Shown here one piece after another: positions 42,481-55,400 of a DNA stretch of 64,000 nt. The position numbers and the translations under genes were made by a program. Source of the DNA: Seriola aureovittata (Eukaryota > Chordata > Actinopteri > Carangiformes > Carangidae); the NCBI RefSeq assembly GCF_021018895.1, contig NC_079367.1, positions 835,902-899,901 of the forward strand, written 5' to 3'. Below the pieces are notes generated by a model. The model searched no databases. It saw only the letters and a list, made by a program, of their open reading frames with translations, and was not told the DNA's origin. Each line of letters begins with the position of its first letter. Position 1 is the stretch's first letter.

Positions 42481-42592
42481 ATGCACCTCCCGTCCTGGCG
42501 TGGATTCGAACCCCAGTCTGCCGTGTGGCAGACCAGGGCTTAGACCATTCTGTTGTCTCTCAGGTTGAGTTAGGATGGGATCCGCATGGTCC
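42481..42592 (-). ncRNA. tRNA-like sequence of PLE A copy 2
   Basis: The reverse of the 12773-12883 arrangement, with hairpin GTCTGCC/GGCAGAC and B box GGTTCGAATCC conserved. Confidence 0.55.
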
Positions 42593-42658
42593 AAGAAAAT
42601 TGCAGGAGCAGGCTAGGGAGTACCGTGCCCAGAGGTGGTGGATGTAGTTTTCCTTCCT

Positions 42659-42908
42659 TCAGTCGTCATTTAGACCTCCAGGCACAGTAGTCCCGAGTCT
42701 GTGGATCCAAATCTTCTCCGCTCTCTTCCTCTGCCCACAGGTCCAGCGGTCGTTGTTTTGTAAAACAGTTATGATGAGGTGGATGGGGGGATGTAATTGG
42801 AAATGTTGTACCAAGGGGGTGGTAAGTCGACCTTCCCCAATGTTGTACAGATGCTGGGATAAACGGGTGTGTGTGGAATGTTTGGTTTCTCCTATATAGT
42901 GTTTATTG
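42659..42908 (-). pseudogene. PLE A copy 2 ORF2, C-terminal GIY-YIG fragment cut by gap 2
   Basis: About 83 residues from NKHYIGETKHS to GGLNDD and a stop at 42659, closely matching A copy 1, with conserved YIGET, Arg/His block, AEKIW and Asn. The rest is lost in the N gap; the apparent ORF across the gap is not real. Confidence 0.85.
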
Positions 42909-43408
42909 NNNNNNNNNNNNNNNNNNNNNNNNNNNNNNNNNNNNNNNNNNNNNNNNNNNNNNNNNNNNNNNNNNNNNNNNNNNNNNNNNNNNNNNNNNNN
43001 NNNNNNNNNNNNNNNNNNNNNNNNNNNNNNNNNNNNNNNNNNNNNNNNNNNNNNNNNNNNNNNNNNNNNNNNNNNNNNNNNNNNNNNNNNNNNNNNNNNN
43101 NNNNNNNNNNNNNNNNNNNNNNNNNNNNNNNNNNNNNNNNNNNNNNNNNNNNNNNNNNNNNNNNNNNNNNNNNNNNNNNNNNNNNNNNNNNNNNNNNNNN
43201 NNNNNNNNNNNNNNNNNNNNNNNNNNNNNNNNNNNNNNNNNNNNNNNNNNNNNNNNNNNNNNNNNNNNNNNNNNNNNNNNNNNNNNNNNNNNNNNNNNNN
43301 NNNNNNNNNNNNNNNNNNNNNNNNNNNNNNNNNNNNNNNNNNNNNNNNNNNNNNNNNNNNNNNNNNNNNNNNNNNNNNNNNNNNNNNNNNNNNNNNNNNN
43401 NNNNNNNN
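42909..43408. other. Assembly gap 2 (500 N)
   Basis: Exactly 500 N joining a PLE A 3' end to satellite. Adjacency is a scaffolding inference. Confidence 0.98.
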
Positions 43409-46400
43409 CGAAATTATTAAAACACAGAATTTAACCGTGTCTCCCGCAGCATATGAGAGATGACCCTTCGGAAGGAGCGACTCAGAAGCTGGGGCTGACA
43501 TATGTTACTCAGCGTGACGAGCCGAGTCCGTAGACACCCAATTTGTGGACTTTCGAGAAAATTTTTCGGAAATTATTAAAACACAGAATTTAACCGTGTC
43601 TCCCGGCAGCATATGAGAGACCTCCCATGGCGGCCATTCGGAAGGGAGCGACTCAGAAGGCTGGGGCTGACATATGTTACTCAGCGTGACGAGCCGAGTC
43701 CGTAGACACCAAACTTGTGGACTTTGGACAAACTTTTCCGTTGCGACATTCACACTAGTCTTAATGGTCTGGCACCTCAGCATATGAGAGATGACCCTTC
43801 GGAAGGGAGCGACTCAGAAGGCTGGGACTGACATATGTTACTCAGCTTGACGAGCCGAGTCCGTAGACACCCAATTTGTGGACTTTTGACAAAATTTTTC
43901 GTCGCAGCAAGCGGGCCTCGACACGTTTAACGAGGCATCCCTTCCGACGGGAGCGACTTCGAAGCCTGGGGCTGACATATGTTACTCAGCGTGACGAGCC
44001 GAGTCCGTAGATACCAATTTGTGGACTTTCGAGAAAATTTTTCGGAAATTATTAAAACACAGAATTTAACCGTGTCTCCCGGCAGCATATGAGAGACCTC
44101 CCATGGCGGCCATTCGGAAGGGAGCGACTCAGAAGGCTGGGGCTGACATATGTTACTCAGCGTGACGAGCCGAGTCCGTAGATACCAAATTTGTGGACTT
44201 TCGAGAAAATTTTTCGGAAATTATTAAAACACAGAATTAAACCGTGTCTCCCGGCAGCATATGAGAGACCTCCCATGGCGGCCATTCGGAAGGGAGCGAC
44301 TCAGAAGGCTGGGGCTGACATATGTTACTCAGCGTGACGAGCCGAGTCCGTAGACACCAAACTTGTGGACTTTGGACAAACTTTTCCGTTGCGACATTCA
44401 CACTAGTCTTAATGGTGTGGCACCTCAGCATATGAGAGATGACCCTTCGGAAGGAGCGACTCAGAAGGCTGGGGCTGACATATGTAACTCAGCGTGAAGA
44501 GCCGAGTCCGTAGACACCAAACTTGTGGACTTTGGACAAACTTTTCCGTTGCGACATTCACACTAGTCTTAATGGTCTGGCACCTCAGCATATGAGAGAT
44601 GACCCTTCGGAAGGAGCGACTCAGAAGGCTGGGACTGACATATGTTACTCAGCTTGACGAGCCGAGTCCGTAGACACCCAATTTGTGGACTTTTGACAAA
44701 ATTTTTCGTCGCAGCAAGCGGCCTCGGACACGTTTAACGAGGCATCCCTTCCGACGGGAGCGACTTCGAAACCTGGGGCTGACATATGTTACTCAGCGTG
44801 ACGAGCCGAGTCCGTAGATACCAAATTTGTGGACTTTCGAGAAAATTTTTCGAAATTATTAAAACACAGAATTAAACCGTGTCTCCCGCAGCATATGAGA
44901 GACCTCCCATGGCGGCCATTCGGAGGGAGCGACTCAGAAGGCTGGGGCTGACATATGTTACTCAGCGTGACGAGCCGAGTCCGTAGACACCAAACTTGTG
45001 GACTTTGGACAAACTTTTCCGTTGCGACATTCACACTAGTCTTAATGGTCTGGCACCTCAGCATATGAGAGATGACCCTTCGGAAGGGAGCGACTCAGAA
45101 GGCTGGGACTGACATATGTTACTCAGCTTGACGAGCCGAGTCCGTAGACACCCAATTTGTGGACTTTTGACAAAATTTTTCGTCGCAGCAAGCGGGCCTC
45201 GACACGTTTAACGAGGCATCCCTTCCGACGGAGCGACTTCGAAACCTGGGGCTGACATATGTTACTCAGCGTGACGAGCCGAGTCCGTAGATACCAAATT
45301 GTGGACTTTCGAGAAAATTTTTCGGAAATTATTAAAACACAGAATTTAACGTGTCTCCCGGCAGCATATGAGAGACCTCCCATGGCGGCCATTCGGAAGG
45401 GAGCGACTCAGAAGGCTGGGGCTGACATATGTTACTCAGCGTGACGAGCCGAGTCCGTAGACACCAACTTGTGGACTTTGGACAAACTTTTCCGTTGCGA
45501 CATTCACACTAGTCTTAATGGTGTGGCACCTCAGCATATGAGAGATGACCCTTCGGAAGGGAGCGACTCAGAAGGCTGGGGCTGACATATGTTACTCAGC
45601 TTGACGAGCCGAGTCCGTAGACACCCAATTTGTGGACTTTTGACAAAATTTTTCGTCGCAGCAAGCGGGCCTCGACACGTTTAACGAGGCATCCCTTCCG
45701 ACGGGAGCGACTTCGAAGCCTGGGGCTGACATATGTTACTCAGCGTTACGAGCCGAGTCCGTAGATACCAAATTTGTGGACTTTCGAGAAAATTTTTCGG
45801 AAATTATTAAAACACAGAATTAAACCGTGTCTCCCGCAGCATATGAGAGACCTCCCATGGCGGCCATTCGGAAGGAGCGACTCAGAAGGCTGGGGCTGAC
45901 ATATGTTACTCAGCGTGAAGAGCCGAGTCCGTAGACACCAAACTTGTGGACTTTGGACAAACTTTTCCGTTGCGACATTCACACTAGTCTTAATGGTGTG
46001 GCACCTCAGCATATGAGAGATGACCTTCGGAAGGGAGCGACTCAGAAGGCTGGGGCTGACATATGTTACTCAGCTTGACGAGCCGAGTCCGTAGACACCC
46101 AATTTGTGGACTTTTGACAAAATTTTTCGTCGCAGCAAGCGGGCCTCGGACACGTTTAACGAGGCATCCCTTCCGACGGGAGCGACTTCGAAGCCTGGGG
46201 CTGACATATGTTACTCAGCGTGACGAGCCGAGTCCGTAGATACCAATTTTGTGGACTTTCGAGAAAATTTTTCGGAAATTATTAAAACACAGAATTTAAC
46301 CGTGTCTCCCGGCAGCATATGAGAGACCTCCCATGGCGGCCATTCGGAAGGGAGCGACTCAGAAGCTGGGGCTGACATATGTTACTCACGTGACGAGCCG

Positions 46401-49400
46401 AGTCCGTAGACACCAAACTTGTGGACTTTGGACAAACTTTTCCGTTGCGACATTCACACTAGTCTTAATGGTGTGGCACCTCAGCATATGAGAGATGACC
46501 CTTCGAAGGGAGCGACTCAGAAGGCTGGGGCTGACATATGTTACTCAGCGTGAAGAGCCGAGTCCGTAGATACCAAATTGTGGACTTTGGACAAACTTTT
46601 CCGTTGCGACATTCACACTAGTCTTAATGGTGTGGCACCTCAGCATATGAGAGATGACCTTCGGAAGGGAGCGACTCAGAAGGCTGGGGCTGACATATGT
46701 TACTCAGCTTGACGAGCCGAGTCCGTAGACACCCAATTTGTGGACTTTTGACAAAATTTTTCGTCGCAGCAAGCGGGCCTCGGACACGTTTAACGAGGCA
46801 TCCCTTCCGACGGGAGCGACTTCGAAGCCTGGGGCTGACATATGTTACTCAGCGTGACGAGCCGAGTCCGTAGATACCAATTTTGTGGACTTTCGAGAAA
46901 ATTTTTCGGAAATTATTAAAACACAGAATTTAACCGTGTCTCCCGGCAGCATATGAGAGACCTCCATGGCGGCCATTCGGAAGGGAGCGACTCAGAGGCT
47001 GGGGCTGACATATGTTACTCAGCGTGACGAGCCGAGTCCGTAGACACCAAACTTGTGGACTTTGGACAAACTTTTCCGTTGCGACATTCACACTAGTCTT
47101 AATGGTGTGGCACCTCAGCATATGAGAGATGACCCTTCGGAAGGAGCGACTCAGAAGCTGGGGCTGACATATGTTACTCAGCGTGACGAGCCGAGTCCGT
47201 AGACACCCAATTTGTGGACTTTTGACAAAATTTTTCGTCGCAGCAAGCGGGCCTCGGACACGTTTAACGAGGCATCCCTTCCGACGGGAGCGACTTCGAA
47301 GCCTGGGGCTGACATATGTTACTCAGCGTGACGAGCCGAGTCCGTAGATACCAAATTTGTGGACTTTCGAGAAAATTTTTCGGAAATTATTAAAACACAG
47401 AATTTAACCGTGTCTCCCGGCAGCATATGAGAGACCTCCCATGGCGGCCATTCGGAAGGGAGCGACTCAGAAGGCTGGGGCTGACATATGTTACTCAGCG
47501 TGACGAGCCGAGTCCGTAGACACCAAACTTGTGGACTTTGGACAAACTTTTCCGTTGCGACATTCACACTAGTCTTAATGGTGTGGCACCTCAGCATATG
47601 AGAGATGACCCTTCGGAAGGGAGCGACTCAGAAGGCTGGGGCTGACATATGTTACTCAGCGTGAAGAGCCGAGTCCGTAGACACCAAACTTGTGGACTTT
47701 GGACAAACTTTTCCGTTGCGACATTCACACTAGTCTTAATGGTCTGGCACCTCAGCATATGAGAGATGACCCTTCGGAAGGGAGCGACTCAGAAGCTGGG
47801 GCTGACATATGTTACTCAGCTTGACGAGCCGAGTCCGTAGACACCCAATTTGTGGACTTTTGACAAAATTTTTCGTCGCAGCAAGCGGCCTCGGACACGT
47901 TTAACGAGGCATCCCTTCCGACGGGAGCGACTTCGAAGCCTGGGGCTGACATATGTTACTCAGCGTGACGAGCCGAGTCCGTAGATACCAAATTTGTGGA
48001 CTTTCGAGAAAATTTTTCGGAAATTATTAAAACACAGAATTTAACCGTGTCTCCGGCAGCATATGAGAGACCTCCATGGCGATTTAACCGTGTCTCCGGC
48101 AGCATATGAGAGACCTCCCATGGCGGCCATTCGGAAGGGAGCGACTCAGAAGGCTGGGGCTGACATATGTTACTCAGCGTGACGAGCCGAGTCCGTAGAC
48201 ACCAAACTTGTGGACTGTGGACAAACTTTTCCGTTGCGACATTCACACTAGTCTTAATGGTGTGGCACCTCAGCATATGAGAGATGACCCTTCGGAAGGG
48301 AGCGACTCAGAAGGCTGGGGCTGACATATGTTACTCAGCGTGACGAGCCGAGTCCGTAGATACCAAATTTGTGGACTTTCGAGAAAATTTTTCGGAAATT
48401 ATTAAAACACAGAATTTAACCGTGTCTCCCGGCAGCATATGAGAGACCTCCCATGGCGGCCATTCGGAAGGGAGCGACTTCGAAGCCTGGGGCTGACATA
48501 TGTTACTCAGCGTGACGAGCCGAGTCCGTAGATACCAAATTTGTGGACTTTCGAGAAAATTTTTCGGAAATTATTAAAACACAGAATTTAACCGTGTCTC
48601 CCGGCAGCATATGAGAGACCTCCCATGGCGGCCATTCGGAAGGGAGCGACTCAGAAGGCTGGGGCTGACATATGTTACTCAGCGTGACGAGCCGAGTCCG
48701 TAGACACCAAACTTGTGGACTTTGGACAAACTTTTCCGTTGCGACATTCACACTAGTCTTAATGGTGTGGCACCTCAGCATATGAGAGATGACCCTTCGA
48801 AGGGAGCGACTCAGAAGGCTGGGGCTGACATATGTTACTCAGCGTGACGAGCGAGTCCGTAGATACCAAATTTGTGGACTTTCGAGAAAATTTTTCGAAA
48901 TTATTAAAACACAGAATTTAACCGTGTCTCCGGCAGCATATGAGAGACCTCCCATGGCGGCCATTCGGAAGGGAGCGACTCAGAAGGCTGGGGCTGACAT
49001 ATGTTACTCAGCGTGACGAGCCGAGTCCGTAGACACCAAACTTGTGGACTTTGGACAAACTTTTCCGTTGCGACATTCACACTAGTCTTAATGGTGTGGC
49101 ACCTCAGCATATGAGAGATGACCTTTCGGAAGGGAGCGACTCAGAAGGCTGGGGCTGACATATGTTACTCAGCTTGACGAGCCGAGTCCGTAGACACCCA
49201 ATTTGTGGACTTTTGACAAAATTGTTCGTCGCAGCAAGCGGGCCACGGACACGTTTAACGAGGCATCCCTTCCGACGGGAGCGACTTCGAAACCTGGGGC
49301 TGACATATGTTACTCAGCGTGACGAGCCGAGTCCGTAGATACCAAATTTGTGGACTTTCGAGAAAATTTTTCGGAAATTATTAAAACACAGAATTTAACC

Positions 49401-52400
49401 GTGTCTCCCGGCAGCATATGAGAGACCTCCCATGGCGGCCATTCGGAAGGGAGCGACTCAGAAGGCTGGGGCTGACATATGTTACTCAGCGTGACGAGCC
49501 GAGTCCATAGACACCAAACTTGTGGACTTTGGACAAACTTTTCCGTTGCGACATTCACACTAGTCTTAATGGTGTGGCACCTCAGCATATGAGAGATGAC
49601 CCTTCGGAAGGGAGCGACTCAGAAGGCTGGGGCTGACATATGTTATTCAGCGTGACGAGCGAGTCCGTAGACACCAAACTTGTGGACTTTGGACAAACTT
49701 TTCCGTTGTGACATTCACACTAGTCTTAATGGTGTGGCACCTCAGCATATGAGAGATGACCCTTCGGAAGGGAGCGACTCAGAAGGCTGGGGCTGACATA
49801 TGTTACTCAGCTTGACGAGCCGAGTCCGTAGACACCAAACTTGTGGACTTTGGATAAACTTTTTCCGTTGCGACATTCACACTAGTCTTAATGGTGTGGC
49901 ACCTCAGCATATGAGAGATGACCCTTCGGAAGGGAGCGACTCAGAAGGCTGGGGCTGACATATGTTACTCAGCGTGAAGAGCCGAGTCCGTAGACACCAA
50001 ACTTGTGGACTTTGGACAAACTTTTCCGTTGCGACATTCACACTAGTCTTAATGGTGTGGCACCTCAGCATATGAGAGATGACCCTTCGGAAGGGAGCGA
50101 CTCAGAAGGCTGGGGCTGACATATGTTACTCAGCGTGACGAGCCGAGTCCGTAGACACCAAACTTGTGGACTTTGGACAAACTTTTCCGTTGCGACATTC
50201 ACACTAGTCTTAATGGTGTGGCACCTCAGCATATGAGAGATGACCCTTCGGAAGGGAGCGACTCAGAAGGCTGGGGCTGACATATGTTACTCAGCTTGAC
50301 GAGCCGAGTCCGTAGACACCCAATTTGTGGACTTTTGACAAAATTTTTCGTCGCAGCAAGCGGGCCTCGGACACGTTTAACGAGACATCCCTTCCGACGG
50401 GAGCGACTTCGAAGCCTGGGGCTGACATATGTTACTCAGCGTGACGAGCCGAGTCCGTAGATACCAAATTTGTGGACTTTCGAGAAAATTTTTCGGAAAT
50501 TATTAAAACACAGAATTTAACCGTGTCTCCCGGCAGCATATGAGAGACCTCCCATGGCGGCCATTCGGAAGGGAGCGACTCAGAAGGCTGGGGCTGACAT
50601 ATGTTACTCAGCGTGACGAGCCGAGTCCGTAGACACCAAACTTGTGGACTTTGGACAAACTTTTCCGTTGCGACATTCACACTAGTCTTAATGGTGTGGC
50701 ACCTCAGCATATGAGAGATGACCCTTCGGAAGGGAGCGACTCAGAAGGCTGGGGCTGACATATGTTACTCAGCGTGACGAGCCGAGTCCGTAGATACCAA
50801 ATTTGTGGACTTTCGAGAAAATTTTTCGGAAATTATTAAAACACAGAATTTAACCGTGTCTCCCGGCAGCATATGAGAGACCTCCCATGGCGGCCATTCG
50901 GAAGGGAGCGACTCAGAAGACTGGGGCTGACATATGTTACTCAGCGTGACGAGCCGAGTCCGTAGACACCAAACTTGTGGACTTTGGACAAACTTTTCCG
51001 TTGTGACATTCACACTAGTCTTAATGGTGTGGCACCTCAGCATATGAGAGATGACCCTTCGGAAGGGAGCGACTCAGAAGGCTGGGGCTGACATATGTAA
51101 CTCAGCGTGAAGAGCCGAGTCCGTAGACACCAAACTTGTGGACTTTGGACAAACTTTTCCGTTGCGACATTCACATTAGTCTTAATGGTCTGGCACCTCA
51201 GCATATGAGAGATGACCCTTCGGAAGGGAGCGACTCAGAAGGCTGGGACTGACATATGTTACTCAGCTTGACGAGCCGAGTCCGTAGACACCCAATTTGT
51301 GGACTTTTGACAAAATTTTTCGTCGCAGCAAGCGGGCCTCGGACACGTTTAACGAGGCATCCCTTCCGACGGGAGCGACTTCGAAGCCTGGGGCTGACAT
51401 ATGTTACTCAGCGTGACGAGCCGAGTCCGTAGATACCAAATTTGTGGACTTTCGAGAAAATTTTTCGGAAATTATTAAAACACAGAATTTAACCGTGTCT
51501 CCCGGCAGCATATGAGAGACCTCCCATGGCGGCCATTCGGAAGGGAGCGACTCAGAAGGCTGGGGCTGACATATGTTACTCAGCGTGACGAGCCGAGTCC
51601 GTAGACACCAAACTTGTGGACTTTGGACAAACTTTTCCGTTGCGACATTCACACTAGTCTTAATGGTGTGGCACCTCAGCATATGAGAGATGACCCTTCG
51701 GAAGGGAGCGACTCAGAAGGCTGGGGCTGACATATGTTACTCAGCTTGACGAGCCGAGTCCGTAGACACCCAATTTGTGGACTTTTGACAAAATTTTTCG
51801 TCGCAGCAAGCGGGCCTCGGACACGTTTAACGAGACATCCCTTCCGACGGGAGCGACTTCGAAGCCTGGGGCTGACATATGTTACTCAGCGTTACGAGCC
51901 GAGTCCGTAGATACCAAATTTGTGGACTTTCGAGAAAATTTTTGGGAAATTATTAAAACACAGAATTTAACCGTGTCTCCCGGCAGCATATGAGAGACCT
52001 TCCATGGCGGCCATTCGGAAGGGAGCGACTCAGAAGGCTGGGGCTGACATATGTTACTCAGCGTGACGAGCCGAGTCCGTAGACACCAAACTTGTGGACT
52101 TTGGACAAACTTTTCCGTTGCGACATTCACACTAGTCTTAATGGTGTGGCACCTCAGCATATGAGAGATGACTCTTCGGAAGGGAGCGACTCAGAAGGCT
52201 GGGGCTGACATATGTTACTCAGCGTGACGAGCCGAGTCCGTAGACACCAAACTTGTGGACTTTGGACAAACTTTTCCGTTGCGACATTCACACCAGTCTT
52301 AATGGTGTGGCACCTGAGCATATGAGAGATGACCCTTCGGAAGGGAGCGACTCAGAAGGCTGGGGCTGACATATGTTACTCAGCTTGACGAGCCGAGTCC

Positions 52401-55400
52401 GTAGACACCCAATTTGTGGACTTTTGACAACATTTTTCGTCCCAGCAAGCGGGCCTCGGAGACGTTTAACGAGGCATCCCTTCCGAAAGAAGCGACTTAG
52501 AAGCCTGGGGCTGACATATGTTACTCAGCGTGACGAGCCGAGTCCGTAGATACCAAATTTGTGGACTTTCGAGAAAATTTTTCGGAAATTATTAAAACAC
52601 AGAATTTAACCGTGTCTCCCGGCAGCATATGAGAGACCTCCCATGACGGCCATTCAGAAGGGAGCGACTCAGAAGGCTGGGGCTGACATATGTTACTCAG
52701 CGTGACGAGCCGAGTCCGTAGACACCAAACTTGTGGACTTTGGACAAACTTTTCCGTTGCGACATTCACACTAGTCTTAATGGTGTGGCACCTCAGCATA
52801 TGAGAGATGACCCTTCGGAAGGGAGCGACTCAGAAGGCTGGGGCTGACATATGTTACTCAGCTTGACGAGCCGAGTCCGTAGATACCCAATTTGTGGACT
52901 TTTGACAACATTTTTCGTCCCAGCAAGCGGGCCTCGGAGACGTTTAACGAGGCATCCCTTCCGAAAGAAGCGACTTAGAAGCCTGGGGCTGACATATGTT
53001 ACTCAGCGTGACGAGCCGAGTCCGTAGATACCAAATTTGTGGACTTTCGAGAAAATTTTTCGGAAATTATTAAAACACAGAATTTAACCGTGTCTCCGGC
53101 AGCATATGAGAGACCTCCCATGGCGGCCATTCGGAAGGGAGCGACTCAGAAGGCTGGGGCTGACATATGTTACTCAGCGTGACGAGCCGAGTCCGTAGAC
53201 ACCAAACTTGTGGACTTTGGACAAACTTTTCCGTTGCGACATTCACACTAGTCTTAATGGTGTGGCACCTCAGCATATGAGAGATGACCCTTCGGAAGGG
53301 AGCGACTCAGAAGGCTGGGGCTGACATATGTTACTCAGCTTGACGAGCCGAGTCCGTAGACACCCAATTTGTGGACTTTTGACAAAATTTTTCGTCGCAG
53401 CAAGCGGGCCTCGGACACGTTTAACGAGGCATCCCTTCCGACGGGAGCGACTTCGAAGCCTGGGGCTGACATATGTTACTCAGCGTGACGAGCCGAGTCC
53501 GTAGATACCAAATTTGTGGACTTTCGAGAAAATTTTTCGGAAATTATTAAAACACAGAATTTAACCGTGTCTCCCGGCAGCATATGAGAGACCTCCCATG
53601 GCGGCCATTCGGAAGGGAGCGACTCAGAAGGCTGGGGCTGACATATGTTACTCAGCGTGACGAGCCGAGTCCGTAGACACCAAACTTGTGGACTTTGGAT
53701 AAACTTTTCCGTTGCGACATTCACACTAGTCTTAATGGTGTGGCACCTCAGCATATGAGAGATGACCCTTCGGAAGGGAGCGACTCAGAAGGCTGGGGCT
53801 GACATATGTTACTCAGCGTGACGAGCCGAGTCCGTAGACACCAAACTTGTGGACTTTGGACAAACTTTTCCGTTGCGACATTCACACTAGTCTTAATGGT
53901 GTGGCACCTCAGCATATGAGAGATGACCCTTCGGAAGGGAGCGACTCAGAAGGCTGGGGCTGACATATGTTACTCAGCGTGACGAGCCGAGTCCGTAGAC
54001 ACCAAACTTGTGGACTTTGGACAAACTTTTCCGTTGCGACATTCACACTAGTCTTAATGGTGTGGCACCTCAGCATATGAGAGATGACCCTTCGGAAGGG
54101 AGCGACTCAGAAGGCTGGGGCTGACATATGTTACTCAGCTTGACGAGCCGAGTCCGTAGACACCCAATTTGTGGACTTTTGACAAAATTTTTCGTCGCAG
54201 CAAGCGGGCCTCGGACACGTTTAACGAGACATCCCTTCCGACGGGAGCGACTTCGAAGCCTGGGGCTGACATATGTTACTCAGCGTTACGAGCCGAGTCC
54301 GTAGATACCAAATTTGTGGACTTTCGAGAAAATTTTTCGGAAATTATTAAAACACAGAATTTAACCGTGTCTCCCGGCAGCATATGAGAGACCTCCATGG
54401 CGGCCATTCGGAAGGGAGCGACTCAGAAGGCTGGGGCTGACATATGTTACTCAGCGTGACGAGCCGAGTCCGTAGACACCAAACTTGTGGACTTTGGACA
54501 AACTTTTCCGTTGCGACATTCACACTAGTCTTAATGGTGTGGCACCTCAGCATATGAGAGATGACTCTTCGGAAGGGAGCGACTCAGAAGGCTGGGGCTG
54601 ACATATGTTACTCAGCGTGACGAGCCGAGTCCGTAGACACCAAACTTGTGGACTTTGGACAAACTTTTCCGTTGCGACATTCACACTAGTCTTAATGGTG
54701 TGGCACCTGAGCATATGAGAGATGACCCTTCGGAAGGGAGCGACTCAGAAGGCTGGGGCTGACATATGTTACTCAGCTTGACGAGCCGAGTCCGTAGACA
54801 CCCAATTTGTGGACTTTTGACAAAATTTTTCGTCGCAGCAAGCGGGCCTCGGACACGTTTAACGAGGCATCCCTTCCGACGGGAGCGACTTCGAAACCTG
54901 GGGCTGACATATGTTACTCAGCGTGACGAGCCGAGTCCGTAGATACCAAATTTGTGGACTTTCGAGAAAATTTTTCGGAAATTATTAAAACACAGAATTT
55001 AACCGTGTCTCCGGCAGCATATGAGAGACCTCCCATGGCGGCCATTCGGAAGGGAGCGACTCAGAAGGCTGGGGCTGACATATGTTACTCAGCGTGACGA
55101 GCCGAGTCCGTAGACACCAAACTTGTGGACTTTGGACAAACTTTTCCGTTGCGACATTCACACTAGTCTTAATGGTGTGGCACCTCAGCATATGAGAGAT
55201 GACCCTTCGGAAGGGAGCGACTCAGAAGGCTGGGGGTGACATATGTTATTCAGCGTGACGAGCCGAGTCCGTAGACACCAAACTTGTGGACTTTGGACAA
55301 ACTTTTCCGTTGCGACATTCACACTAGTCTTAATGGTGTGGCACCTCAGCATATGAGAGATGACCCTTCGGAAGGGAGCGACTCAGAAGGCTGGGGCTGA

